Assembly (NCBI RefSeq): GCF_028476545.1
Contig: NW_026732013.1
Coordinates: 620,001 to 684,000 of the forward strand
Reading direction: 5' to 3'
Length of the DNA: 64,000 bases
From: Physella acuta
Lineage: Eukaryota; Mollusca; Gastropoda; Physidae
Notes under the pieces: model-generated
Seen by the model: the letters and a program-made list of their open reading frames with translations, nothing else
Told to the model about the DNA's origin: nothing
Database searches by the model: none
Part shown: positions 25,487 through 35,571 of the stretch, one piece after another
Numbering within the stretch: position 1 is the stretch's first letter
Layout of the letters: each line of letters begins with the position of its first letter
Position numbers and translations under genes: made by a program

Positions 25487-26690
25487 CTGAGAGCTTTATT
25501 ATAGTCGTGACTCCACTAACATAGGTATCTCTACAGTCAGTGAGAGCTTTATCATAGCCGTGACTCCACTAACATATGTATCTATACAGTCAGTGAGAGC
25601 TGTATCATAGTCGTGACTCCACTAACATAGGTACATTGGGATCTCTACAGTCAGGAGAGCTGTATCATAGCCGTGACTCCACTAACATAGGTATCTCTAC
25701 AGTCAGGAGAGCTGTATCATAGCCGTGACTCCGCTAACATAGGTATCTCTACAGTCAGGAGAGCTGTATCATAGCCGTGACTCCACTAACATAGGTATCT
25801 CTACAGTCAGGAGAGCTGTATCATAGTCGTGACTCCACTAACATAGGTATCTCTACAGTCAGGAGAGCTGTATCATAGCCGTGACTCCACTAACATAGGT
25901 ATCTCTAGAGTCAGTGAGAGCTGTATCATAGTCGTGACTCCACTAACATAGGTATCTCTACAGTCAGTGAGAGCTGTATCATAGTCGTGACTCCACTAAC
26001 ATAGGTATCTCTACAGTCAGTGAGAGCTGTATCATAGTCGTGACTCCACTAACATAGGTACATTGGGATCTCTATAGTCAGGAGAGCTGTATCATAGCCG
26101 TGACTCCACTAACATAGGTATCTCTACAGTCAGGAGAGCCGTATCATAGTCGTGACTCCACTAACATAGGTATCTCTACAGTCAGTGAGAGCTGTATCAT
26201 AGCCGTGACTCCACTAACATAGGTATCTCTACAGTCAGTGAGAGCTTTATTATAGTCGTGACTCCACTAACATAGGTATCTCTACAGTCAGTGAGAGCTT
26301 TATCATAGCCGTGACTCCACTAACATAGGTATCTCTACAGTCAGTGAGAGCTTTATCATAGCCGTGACTCCACTAACATAGGTATCTCTACAGTCAGTGA
26401 GAGCTGTATCATAGCCGTGACTCCACTAACATAGGTATCCCTACAGTCAGTGAGAGCTGTATCATAGCCGTGACTCCACTAACATAGGTATCTCTACAGT
26501 CAGTGAGAGCTGTATCATAGCCGTGACTCCACTAACATAGGTATCTCTACAGTCAGTGAGAGCTGTATCATAGCCGTGACTCCACTAACATAGGTACATT
26601 GGTACCTCTACAGTCAGTGAGAGATTTATCATAGTCGTGACTCCACTAAAATAGGTAAAATTACAATGGTATCGCTACAGTCAGTGAAGT
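25487..26690. repeat. minisatellite, 51-53-bp unit, about 22 copies
   Basis: Unit contains GAGAGCTGTATCATAGCCGT, GACTCCACTAACATAGGTAT and CTCTACAGTCAGT. A longer variant carrying ACATTGG recurs at about 25630, 26058 and 26595, which marks a higher-order duplication of several units. Confidence 0.95.
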
Positions 26691-26934
26691 CACCATTGGA
26701 AAAACACTGTTGGTGTGTTTTTTTACACTGATGGAGCCTGTGTTTTAATATGAGACAACAATATACAATATCTCATTGCCCTAAGCTAATTCAGGTTTCG
26801 CCGAGTTCAATAATAGATAGGCTATATCCTAAATGTTGTAGGAGCCGTCAAAGTGTGACCCTGCATTATCTTACAGTCATCACACCAATATCCAAACTCC
26901 GTGTATGTAGGCAAGACATCGACTTAAAGCGTCA

Positions 26935-27342
26935 AGCTAGGGCCACCAAAATGGCAGGTATTTGTTAGCATGGTTTAGCTAGTGACACCAAAATGTCAGG
27001 TTTTTGCCAGTATGGTTTAGCTAGGGCCACCAAAATGTCAGGTATTTGTCAGCATGGTTTAGCTAGAGCCACCAAAATGTCAGGTATTTGTTAGTATGGT
27101 TTAGCTAGGGCCACCAAAATGGCAGGTTTTTGCCAGCATGGTTTAGCTAGGGCCACCAAAATGTCAGGTATTTGTCAGCATGGTTTAGCTAGAGCTACCA
27201 AAATGTCAGGTATTTGTCAGCATGGTTTAGCTAGGGCCACCAAAATGTAAGGTTTTTGCCAGCATGGTTTAGCTAGGGCCACCAAAATGTCAGGTATTTG
27301 TCAGCATGGTTTAGCTAGGGCCACCAAAATGTCAGGTTTTTT
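26935..27342. repeat. minisatellite, 42-bp unit, about 10 copies
   Basis: Unit contains AGCTAGGGCCACCAAAATGT, CAGGTATTTGTCAGCATGGT and TT. Two subtypes alternate (TATTTGTCAG versus TTTTTGCCAG), consistent with duplication of a dimer. Confidence 0.95.
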
Positions 27343-28335
27343 GTCACGACAGTGTGATACACATACAGTAGCCAGTGCGTATAGTGACAGCAGCTGATAA
27401 GGGGGATAAGTCTGGCCAAACTCTGGATTACCTGCCACAGACGTGTCAACAAAGCTAAGCACGGCTAAGGTTCGTGGCGATCAAAATCAAACTTAGTCTT
27501 CGACGGATCATTGGTGGAAATGTGGGCAGTTGGCTCCCGGCAACATGGCTACAACTTAGTTGTTTATAGCACAACTTTAACGCAGAGGGTAACACGGTGC
27601 AGGCTCGCAACTGTAGGCCTAAACTTTTTACTTCTTTCAAATATTTTTCAATATATGAATGACATAATATACACGTGCATTGTCTTCAGCCTGCCATTTG
27701 TTTATTTATGGTAAAATTGACTGGATACACGCCATACCGGATGTCTTACACCGCCCATGACTAGAATTTCTATACCACTAATTGTTCAAAAAGCACCAAT
27801 AGCAGAGCCATAGAGGCCACACGTTTATCTAAAGATAGTAGTGTATTCCTCCATCACTCCGTCCAATCTTGGAAAACCCAAGAGCTTTACAAAATATTGA
27901 GCATATTTTAATCTGTGTTTGAGTAACATTACGGCACGTTAGCACTAGTGTATGGGGGGGGGGGGGGGAGAGAGACGACAAAGAGAGTCGATCTAGACAA
28001 GTGTAGTTTCCCAGCTATCGATCGTCGGCCTGGCCCGGTGAATCAGAACAATGCATTTTTTTTTACTAGTGAAACAACCACCACCTATTTTTATCCTGTG
28101 AGGCTCGAGGAGTAAAAAGTGTGCAGCGATGCGCATCCGCCAGTTATAAAACACAACGCTTTAACCACACGTTGTGCCCATTAATCACACATTAAGTAGA
28201 TCCATAACTGAAGATCAATAGTGTAATTTGCTTGTTTGTTTGTTGGTTGGTTTTTTTTTGGGTGGATGGTAGGTTTTATCGATTCAATGAAGGACATAAA
28301 GATGACTTCTGTGACAGCAATATGAGTATCTAGAA
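27343..28335. other. gene-free flank left of the Polinton-type element
   Basis: No supported gene. It contains a G-run near 27955 and ends at the GGTGCA target duplication (28336-28341) of the element that follows. Confidence 0.5.
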
Positions 28336-28341
28336 GGTGCA

Positions 28342-29767
28342 AGTAGTATATTAGGTCCCTTTTGGTTATCATGGGTGAGCAGGATGCGGATGCGGATGCG
28401 GATGCGGAACAAAGGCTATATAGGAAAATACTCCCTGCCTGGGTGAGCCGCAGGAACAATGACATATAGCAAAATATTCACCCACCAGGGTGAGGTGGGT
28501 GATCCGCAGGAACAACGGGATATAGTAAAATACTCCCTGGGTGATGCGGAGGTACACCGACATATAGTAAAATACTCACCCACCTGGGTGAGGGTGGGTG
28601 AGCCGCAGGAACAATGACATATAGTAAAATACTCACCCACCTGGGTGAAGGTGGGTGAGGGTGGGTGAGCCGCAGGAACAACGACATATAGTAAAATACT
28701 CACCCACCCTAGGGTGGGTGATGCGGATGCGGAGTAGGTCAGTAGGTCACCTTTTGGTGACCTTGTGACGTAATTAGTAACATTATGACGTAATCATTGA
28801 CCTAGTTACGTAATCATTGACCTAGTTACGTAATTTTAACGAGTTTTTTAATTAGTTTAATGAGTTTTTAAAATTTTAATTAATTTTTTGACTTAGTTAC
28901 GTAATTTTAATGTGTTTTTTAATTAATTTGAATTTAATTTTTAAATTTTTAATTAATTTTATTAACGAGTTACGTAATTTAATGCGTTTTTTAATGAGTT
29001 TGAATTTAATTTTTAAATTTTAATTAATTTTTGACCTAGTTACGTAATTTAATTACTTTGATTGTATTTTTATTTTGTTTAATTTGTTTGTTTACTTGTT
29101 GTTTAATTTAATTACTTTGTTTATATTGTGTAATTTTTATTAACGAGTTACGTAATTTGATTATTTGTTTACTTTTTAATTATTTTTATTGACGAGTTAC
29201 GTAATTTGATTATTTGTTTACTTTTTAATTATTTTTATTTTGTTTATTTTTAATTTTATTTTATTTTATAATTAGTTAAATTATTATTAACTAGTTACGT
29301 AATTTGATTTTAATTACTTTTGTTTATTTATTTATTTGATATATTTCTTTTCTTTGTTGTTTAATGTTGTTTGTTTATTTGGTTGTATGTATGTTTTAAA
29401 TAAAAGACTAACACTAGCATGTACTAGAACAGTCTTTGTATAGGGACCTCTACCAACACAACGAACGTTACAAACATAGAACATTCATTAAAGATAACGA
29501 TTAACAACACCTGTTACTCGCTAATGGCACCCGGCACGTATCGATTCACCAGCGATCCTTTGTTCTTATCAAGCACCGACCGGAGATTTATGGGTTTTTT
29601 TAATGGGAATGTATTGATCGCACCCACTGACCATCACACCTAATTAATTTGGTCACGCCTCGTGGGTTTATGTGTTGTTCACTAAAGCGAAAACAGCAGG
29701 GGGTATGGTAATTAACGCGAAGCCAGCGTTAAGTGTGGGAACACCTGTTACCACGTTAATCGATTTT
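28342..29767 (+). repeat. left terminal inverted repeat (1426 bp)
   Basis: Pairs with 35572-36997 with equal length and no mismatch in the stretches compared. The outer part (28371-28735) has a (GATGCG)n hexamer run and about five units of CCGCAGGAACAATGACATAT joined to CACCCACC/GGTGGGTG hairpin arms. The AT-rich inner part (28740-29345) carries eight TTACGTAA palindromes spaced over about 500 bp. No gene is seen in it. Confidence 0.93.
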
Positions 29768-30632
29768 TCCCCCGGTTGGGTCCCGTGCTTTTCACTAACA
29801 GTTATACGGACAGTATCATAGGTTTTTTGTTTTCACCTAGGCAATGTTTTGTTGTTGGTTGGTGTAGAGTTTATACGAGGGTCGGTGAAGTTTTCAACGA
29901 TGCAATATTATTTGTCTTTACAAGTTCGCTTTGTGCTTGTGTGTGTGTGTGTGTTTGAGTGTGAGTGTGTGTGTGAGTTCATACTCAGGTCGATGAAGTT
30001 TTCAACAAGACAGGTTTCAAATTCAGGCCATCCATGACTTAGAGTCGGTTGGTGGCTGGTTTATACTAGGGTCGGTGAAGTTTTCACCGAGGCAGATTTC
30101 AAAGTTGGATGTGGATGTTTTTATTTGTATATGGAAAGATTTAAAAGTTTGGATGGGAACATTGTCACTTTTGAGAGTAAATGTCAATGTGTTTAGGAAG
30201 GGGATATTCATTGGGGAGTGATGTCTACAAGTTATGTATCCCAGTCTGTTGGAGTGGTTTCTAGGGGGTTGTGACATTAATTGAATAAACACTTGTCTGT
30301 AAGATTGTCCTATATCCTTTGTCTGTCCAAGGAATAGTGTGGGTAGTGGTACGATCTGCTTATCTATCGGTTGGTATTGAGCTTAGGGATGGGAGAAGGG
30401 GGAAGGGGTTGCTGACAAAGGGAAGGGGAAGGGCGAATTGTGATAATGGTTGGGGCACCGATCAGAGCGGTAAAAGGATATTTCCAACTCGGATCCAGTA
30501 TTTTAAATGGTTCATTTTGATTCCAGTCATACATCTTATACAGGATACCGAGTTGCCTAACTTTCAGGGACAAGTAACAAAACAATAACTCACATCAAAA
30601 ATTTAAAAAAGACCGTTTATATCATAAGTTTT
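29768..30632. other. internal non-coding region of the Polinton-type element (3' side)
   Basis: Between the left TIR and the end of the polymerase gene. GGTCGGTGAAGTTTTCAAC-like segments recur three times (about 29880, 29990 and 30070), with a (GT)n tract at 29939-29975. No integrase, ATPase or capsid-like frame is visible. Confidence 0.6.
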
Positions 30633-30638
30633 TTTATT
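30633..30638 (-). promoter_or_regulatory. AATAAA polyadenylation signal of the polymerase gene
   Basis: TTTATT on the plus strand reads AATAAA on the minus strand, about 100 nt after the polymerase stop codon. Spacing fits a short 3' UTR. Confidence 0.6.
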
Positions 30639-30738
30639 GAATAAAAACAACCCCATCAGCATACAGTCACGGTTCTGTCTTATTTACATATTTACATTAA
30701 AGTGTCGTTAAAGTCACGGTTGGTAAACTAAAAGGTTC

Positions 30739-33700
30739 TTATATGTCTAGGGGAGATGTTGTGACATTGTCTGCGTCTACTTGTCTTTTAATGTAAAAGT
30801 AAGAAAGTGAGTTTCTGTGTTGGGTGTAAGTGTATATCCCCGTGTTGTATGCTCTGAACCCTGTGTTTGTCCCACCACTTGGTTCCTTTGTTGTGAGGAC
30901 CTGCATGAAAGATTCTTTGCCTAGTGTGTTGTGATTTTTAGATAATCCTTTGGTTGATGTTTTATTATACTCGCCAAAACAGTGGTACGTCTTACTACAT
31001 AAAGATACCATCCCATCCCCTTCATATTCTAATTTAAACAACCCCGGTGTTCTTTTTTCATAAATTTTCCTAGCCCTACACCCCAGACAATGACTATCTA
31101 CCGTGCCTTTGCCGCTTATAAATTGTGGTCTATGTGAGTCGCATACTTCTGAGGGGAACCATTTGTCGTAAATGTCAAAAAACTCGTGTTCTAGTCCTGG
31201 TCTTACGGCTTTTAACAAGTCATCGGTACTTAAGGCTAAGTATAAACTGTCAGTGTCCATCTCACATAGCTGAAAGTCGGTTCTATCTATATATTTGTCT
31301 ATAAAGTCATAATAAAATTCTAACATCCTAAGTTTCGCGTACTGATAAACAAAAAAGCCTATCTGAAGAGGGAGATCCCAAACTATCTTCTTTTTTAACG
31401 TTTCTACTTCGTAAACAGCGTCAGTAAGTTTTGTCATTTTTTTAAATCGTGGATTATTAATACAATTCCCTATATCCCTATCACTACAGTAGGTCATGTC
31501 CGCATGTCGTGTTTTATCCGTCAAAGTTTTACCGTATGCCGCGTTTCCTAACAATTTCATTGTTTCACTAGTTATCGCGTATTTGTCGTCTATGTCCCCC
31601 TTTCTTCGCGCGTCTGAAACTGTATCCCCAAATGTCTTAAAACATGCAACCGGATTATATTCAACTACTTGATAAATTTTACTGACTACCAACCCATGAT
31701 TTAAATACCACTTTAAAAGGGGGGTCGCTAATAAAATTTTCTCCCCTGTAAAGCTACCGATTAAAGTCCGTCTACCACTAGTTAATAAGTTGTTATCGAT
31801 CGCGTATTGTCTCATAAACGGTCCGATGTCATCGCGCGTAACGTCCGTATTTTTAAAAATAGGTGTCATCTCACTAAAATGTTCTCTTAAACTATCCGGT
31901 ACTTTAATGTCGCATTCTATCAGACCAAAACACGAGTCGTCTAAAACAGAATCGATGATCTGTTTTTCAGTCAGGGGCCATTTCTTACCATAGGTCGGTG
32001 TCGGTGTCTTTTGTGATTTGTCAATAGATTTTAAATAGTCTTTAATAGTTGGGTTCATTTTTTTCTGGTTCCCCCACTCACATTCCCACATTTCTACGAC
32101 TTTAACGTCAACAGTATCTGTAAGGTACTTCGTAATTTCGTTTGTCTTTTTAAATAACTCAGTCAAGGGTCTGTTACTAATGGGGTTTACTGTTCTGTCT
32201 TTAGTTAAAGGGCAGTTAGGGTGTCCATGAAAGAGGCAGCCATGGAACTGATAAACGGTTCGAGTGTTCGCGTCCCACCCGTCTACTCTTATATGGCGAG
32301 ATCCTAAGCTAACTTCGCCCCCATTAAACGCGGTTTTTAAAGTTACCCCCTTTGTTTTTGAAACCCACGATAACCACTGAAAGGCCTGTTCCCCATAATG
32401 ATTCGTTTTACGCGGTCTAAACCCCTCCTCACTATTTCTAATAATCGGAAATCCCGTCGGCATTTTTTGCATTAAAGACCATAAATAAAGCGCGTTTGCG
32501 TCGTACCCCTTAATTGCCTGTACCACCTTATTACTATTCCCCCTAATGAACGTTTCACCCTTTTCGTGATGTCTATGAAAAATAATGGAGGGGCCCCCTA
32601 CGATATTATTTCGGATTGTTTTATGTAACTCTGATTCGCGCTCGGAACACAAAGAAAAAGAAACGTTTTTGGGCAGTGTTTTGAATAAGTATTTTAAGGT
32701 TACCCCCGGGACAGAAATCGCGTCTTTAAAAATATCAACCCCTAAATTTTTGTAAAAATTAGTTTGCTGCTCGAGCGCTTCGATAAACGGTTTTACATCG
32801 ATATTGTTATACCAAATAAGATAATCTTTAAACGTTTGCATCCCCTTCTCTACCCAAATTTGGCTACACGTCGCGTACTCCTCGTCTGAAATGTTACAAT
32901 TTTTTAATGATGAAAAAAAGGCCGAATGTGGAGGTAAAGACGTTTCATCTAAGACGGCTAAATTTTTGACATATTCGTACGGAAAAAATCCCTTGGTCTC
33001 TTTAACATTATATGCGGCGAGGTATTTACTATAGCTAAACCCTGGTGCTAGATAATTAACTATATCTAAGAACTTTAATTTATTTGTTGATATACACATA
33101 AAATTATTATTTCTTTTAACTACATATTTAAACGGTGTTTGTTTATCTTCTACGTCGTCTTCGTCATCGTTACAACTAGCTCTAGGTCCCTCCTCTAACC
33201 CCTCTTCTGTGTTTGAATAAGCTAAAAAGTACTGAATAAAATACGGCTTAACGAGATTTATATCATATTTTCCTGAATTAAACCCTATAACCGGCATTTG
33301 TCGCAAATACTCGTCTAATCTACCGCTAAGAAAGCTATCAAACCCTTTGTCGTTCGACTTATTATCACTACCCCTAGCTTTAGGTGGAAATAACTTCCTG
33401 ATTTGCTTAAAAACAGGCTCGAACTGTTTTTTCAAAATGCCATAAGCTGCCTCGGCGATTATGTGGAGTCTGTCAATAACTCTAGTCACTAATTCTTGAG
33501 GGTCACCAGTCGAAATAAAACAGATGGGTTCGACGAACCCATCTACGTTTGAGGCGACAGAGCAAGACAAAGGCACGTGTTTGGCTACGCTTTTTGTAAC
33601 TCTACCTAACGGGGGTAACTCGGTATGGTCGAAATAGCATTCGAAATCGTAAGTTGCTCGGAAGGGATAAACAAAGTTACTATTTACAACTACCCCATAG

Positions 33701-34785
33701 GACGCTAAAAACTCCCAGATTGTTTGGTGTGTCTGATAAACCCCTCCCTTATACCTATCAACGGGTTTCCCCCCATTACACCCTTTCACGTGTCTGTTTA
33801 ATTGTTTAACGGTGGGCCATAATTTGTTACACACAGAACACGCGAAAGAGTGACCCGCCCCACCTATATTATTAATGTACATAAACTGATTTTGAAAAAC
33901 TAAAAGATACATGGTCTCCCTAAACCTATCATTACTTCTAAGTTTCGGAAAAAGGATCTGGTTTTCGTCAAATTCAAAAATCTCAATATTTACACTAAAA
34001 CAGGACTCTAAGAGGGGAATTTCGACCAACCTAACCCCACTAAAATTAGCCAAGGTCCCGAGACCTTGGTGTGCTTGCCACTGTTTCGCGAGATTTAATG
34101 TTGGCTTTCTAAGATTTATTACGGGTGCTCCTAAATGTGTGGCTAAACATCTAAAAAAGGAGAAATTGTCTGTGTAGGGTTTTGAATGTGAATCCTGTTG
34201 TAACATGTTAATGGCGTGATTATGTTTAATAAAGTCAGGAATGTCTGTGAGAAGGCATGTGGGTGAAGCTTTGTCTGTGGTCGTGTGTAAGTCTACCGCA
34301 TCTCCCCTTAGATCGTCTACAGGAAAAATAGCGGTGTGTGAATTAAGGTTACTGTCGTTGTTAGTCTTTACGCGTTTGTTGTTTGCTATGTCGTCATACG
34401 TCGTGTGTCGTTTTAAGGAGTTAGTGTTGGTCGCGGTACGAGGTGTTTGGGTCGCTGATGGGAGTTGGATGGTTTGTGTGTCGGTCACTAATGTTGGTTG
34501 GTGTGTTTGTCTATCGGTCACTAATGTGGGTTGGTGTGTTTGTCTGTTGGTTGGTGATGGGGTGTCGGTCGGTGATGTTTGGTTGCTGTGTGTTTTCTTA
34601 TAGTGGGTTGTCAAATTGTCAAGTCGTGTAAATATTTTACCACAAGTTGTGCATGAATGTCTTTGTCGACCGTGTGCTGTCTCTTGATGGCGTATGAAAT
34701 TTTGATTACGGCTGAATACTCGGTCACAGATCTCGCATGTGAAGCGGGTCATGGCTGGGTGGCTGGTTGTTTGGGCGGCTTCCAT
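30739..34785 (-). CDS. Polinton-type protein-primed family B DNA polymerase with N-terminal zinc fingers
   Basis: The 1348-residue reading frame looks whole. Order of parts, numbered from the Met at 34785: two C2H2 fingers (about 12-65), a third C2H2-like finger (about 310-335), then the 3'-5' exonuclease motifs DFECYFD (about 379), GFNSGKYD (about 499) and YNNID (about 658). The polymerase motifs are YDANALYLW (about 760), GNAAYGK (about 1078) and DTDSLYL (about 1176). Between the first two polymerase motifs lies an inserted segment with DGWDANTRTVYQFHGC, LFHGHPNC and MWECEW, resembling Vsr/restriction-like nuclease folds. The polymerase would copy the element from a protein primer. The frame extends 29 codons upstream, but a polypyrimidine stretch ending in CTACAG at 34831-34833 suggests those codons are untranslated or intronic, so Met 34785 is preferred. 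Confidence 0.9.
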   Translation of the reverse strand: MEAAQTTSHPAMTRFTCEICDRVFSRNQNFIRHQETAHGRQRHSCTTCGKIFTRLDNLTTHYKKTHSNQTSPTDTPSPTNRQTHQPTLVTDRQTHQPTLVTDTQTIQLPSATQTPRTATNTNSLKRHTTYDDIANNKRVKTNNDSNLNSHTAIFPVDDLRGDAVDLHTTTDKASPTCLLTDIPDFIKHNHAINMLQQDSHSKPYTDNFSFFRCLATHLGAPVINLRKPTLNLAKQWQAHQGLGTLANFSGVRLVEIPLLESCFSVNIEIFEFDENQILFPKLRSNDRFRETMYLLVFQNQFMYINNIGGAGHSFACSVCNKLWPTVKQLNRHVKGCNGGKPVDRYKGGVYQTHQTIWEFLASYGVVVNSNFVYPFRATYDFECYFDHTELPPLGRVTKSVAKHVPLSCSVASNVDGFVEPICFISTGDPQELVTRVIDRLHIIAEAAYGILKKQFEPVFKQIRKLFPPKARGSDNKSNDKGFDSFLSGRLDEYLRQMPVIGFNSGKYDINLVKPYFIQYFLAYSNTEEGLEEGPRASCNDDEDDVEDKQTPFKYVVKRNNNFMCISTNKLKFLDIVNYLAPGFSYSKYLAAYNVKETKGFFPYEYVKNLAVLDETSLPPHSAFFSSLKNCNISDEEYATCSQIWVEKGMQTFKDYLIWYNNIDVKPFIEALEQQTNFYKNLGVDIFKDAISVPGVTLKYLFKTLPKNVSFSLCSERESELHKTIRNNIVGGPSIIFHRHHEKGETFIRGNSNKVVQAIKGYDANALYLWSLMQKMPTGFPIIRNSEEGFRPRKTNHYGEQAFQWLSWVSKTKGVTLKTAFNGGEVSLGSRHIRVDGWDANTRTVYQFHGCLFHGHPNCPLTKDRTVNPISNRPLTELFKKTNEITKYLTDTVDVKVVEMWECEWGNQKKMNPTIKDYLKSIDKSQKTPTPTYGKKWPLTEKQIIDSVLDDSCFGLIECDIKVPDSLREHFSEMTPIFKNTDVTRDDIGPFMRQYAIDNNLLTSGRRTLIGSFTGEKILLATPLLKWYLNHGLVVSKIYQVVEYNPVACFKTFGDTVSDARRKGDIDDKYAITSETMKLLGNAAYGKTLTDKTRHADMTYCSDRDIGNCINNPRFKKMTKLTDAVYEVETLKKKIVWDLPLQIGFFVYQYAKLRMLEFYYDFIDKYIDRTDFQLCEMDTDSLYLALSTDDLLKAVRPGLEHEFFDIYDKWFPSEVCDSHRPQFISGKGTVDSHCLGCRARKIYEKRTPGLFKLEYEGDGMVSLCSKTYHCFGEYNKTSTKGLSKNHNTLGKESFMQVLTTKEPSGGTNTGFRAYNTGIYTYTQHRNSLSYFYIKRQVDADNVTTSPLDI

Positions 34786-34830
34786 TATTGACGAGGTGTC
34801 TAGTGGTTGGATGACTGGGTAGGTCGTTGG

Positions 34831-34915
34831 CTGTAGAATAAAAATAAAATAATTACATAACTTAAAATACATACTTAAAAAACATACTTAAAACAAAATT
34901 AAAAATGAAACGTAC
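34831..34915 (-). other. probable 5'-UTR intron of the polymerase gene
   Basis: On the minus strand ATAG|GTACGT (donor, 34915) and TTTATTCTACAG (acceptor, 34831) bound 85 AT-rich bases just upstream of the preferred start. Spliced host-type introns are known in animal Polintons. It is inferred from sequence only. Confidence 0.55.
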
Positions 34916-35571
34916 CTATGAGATTGAACGTCTAAGCTGAACGTGTAGTTAACTGTATGTGGAGATCCGAAGTGGTGTAGTTGGTTGGAGCTGGAACGTT
35001 TGGTTCAGTGGATGCCTCAGGGATGGGTAGGTAGCTCAATAGGGTCAATGGCTGGTTAGTAGGGTCGGTTGTACACTAAGGAATACAGTTGCGTACTTAT
35101 TTAGAAACTATTTATTCAAAGACTATTTCAATGGGGTTAGCTCCCTTAAAACAATACGTACTATTAACCTTACCTCGGTGTGCGATACAAAATTAAAGTT
35201 AATACACGTGACTAGTTATTTTAATAAGCTTTGATTAAAGGTTATTTTAATGGGGTTAGCGCCCTTAAAACAAAAAGTAATATTAGCCTTACCTTTAATA
35301 GAATAAAAACGCACAAAAGATGTGGTCCGTGGTGGGTTAGGTAGATGTGTTGCTTGGTAAAACTGGCGTGGGTTTAGTCTCAGGAGTCAACGACGGTCTC
35401 AGGCAGGATAAGTAGCGGTGATGCTTGATTTGAAGTCCGAAGTCGAAGTGATTAGAACACAATTTTCGCGGTCATTTATACGCTTGCTCAACCTAATTAC
35501 ACCACCAGCTGTCGCACAACAGCTGTTGCATAATGACCTACGTACTTCGCGGAGCTAACAAAGCGATCGGT
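34916..35571. other. upstream region of the polymerase gene with an internal duplication
   Basis: A segment containing CAATGGGGTTAGCTCCCTTA and AAACAA at about 35115-35175 is repeated, diverged, at about 35225-35293. It lies where a promoter for the minus-strand polymerase gene would be expected. No TATA box can be assigned with confidence. Confidence 0.5.

Noticed and set aside
28416-28703. Mirror-image 64-95-codon frames in both terminal repeats
   Set aside because: They read through hairpin-rich subterminal repeats and have no homology; more likely structural DNA.
34241-34631. Plus-strand frames of 62-120 codons opposite the polymerase N-terminus
   Set aside because: Antisense shadows of the Thr/Gln/Pro-rich linker of the polymerase gene.
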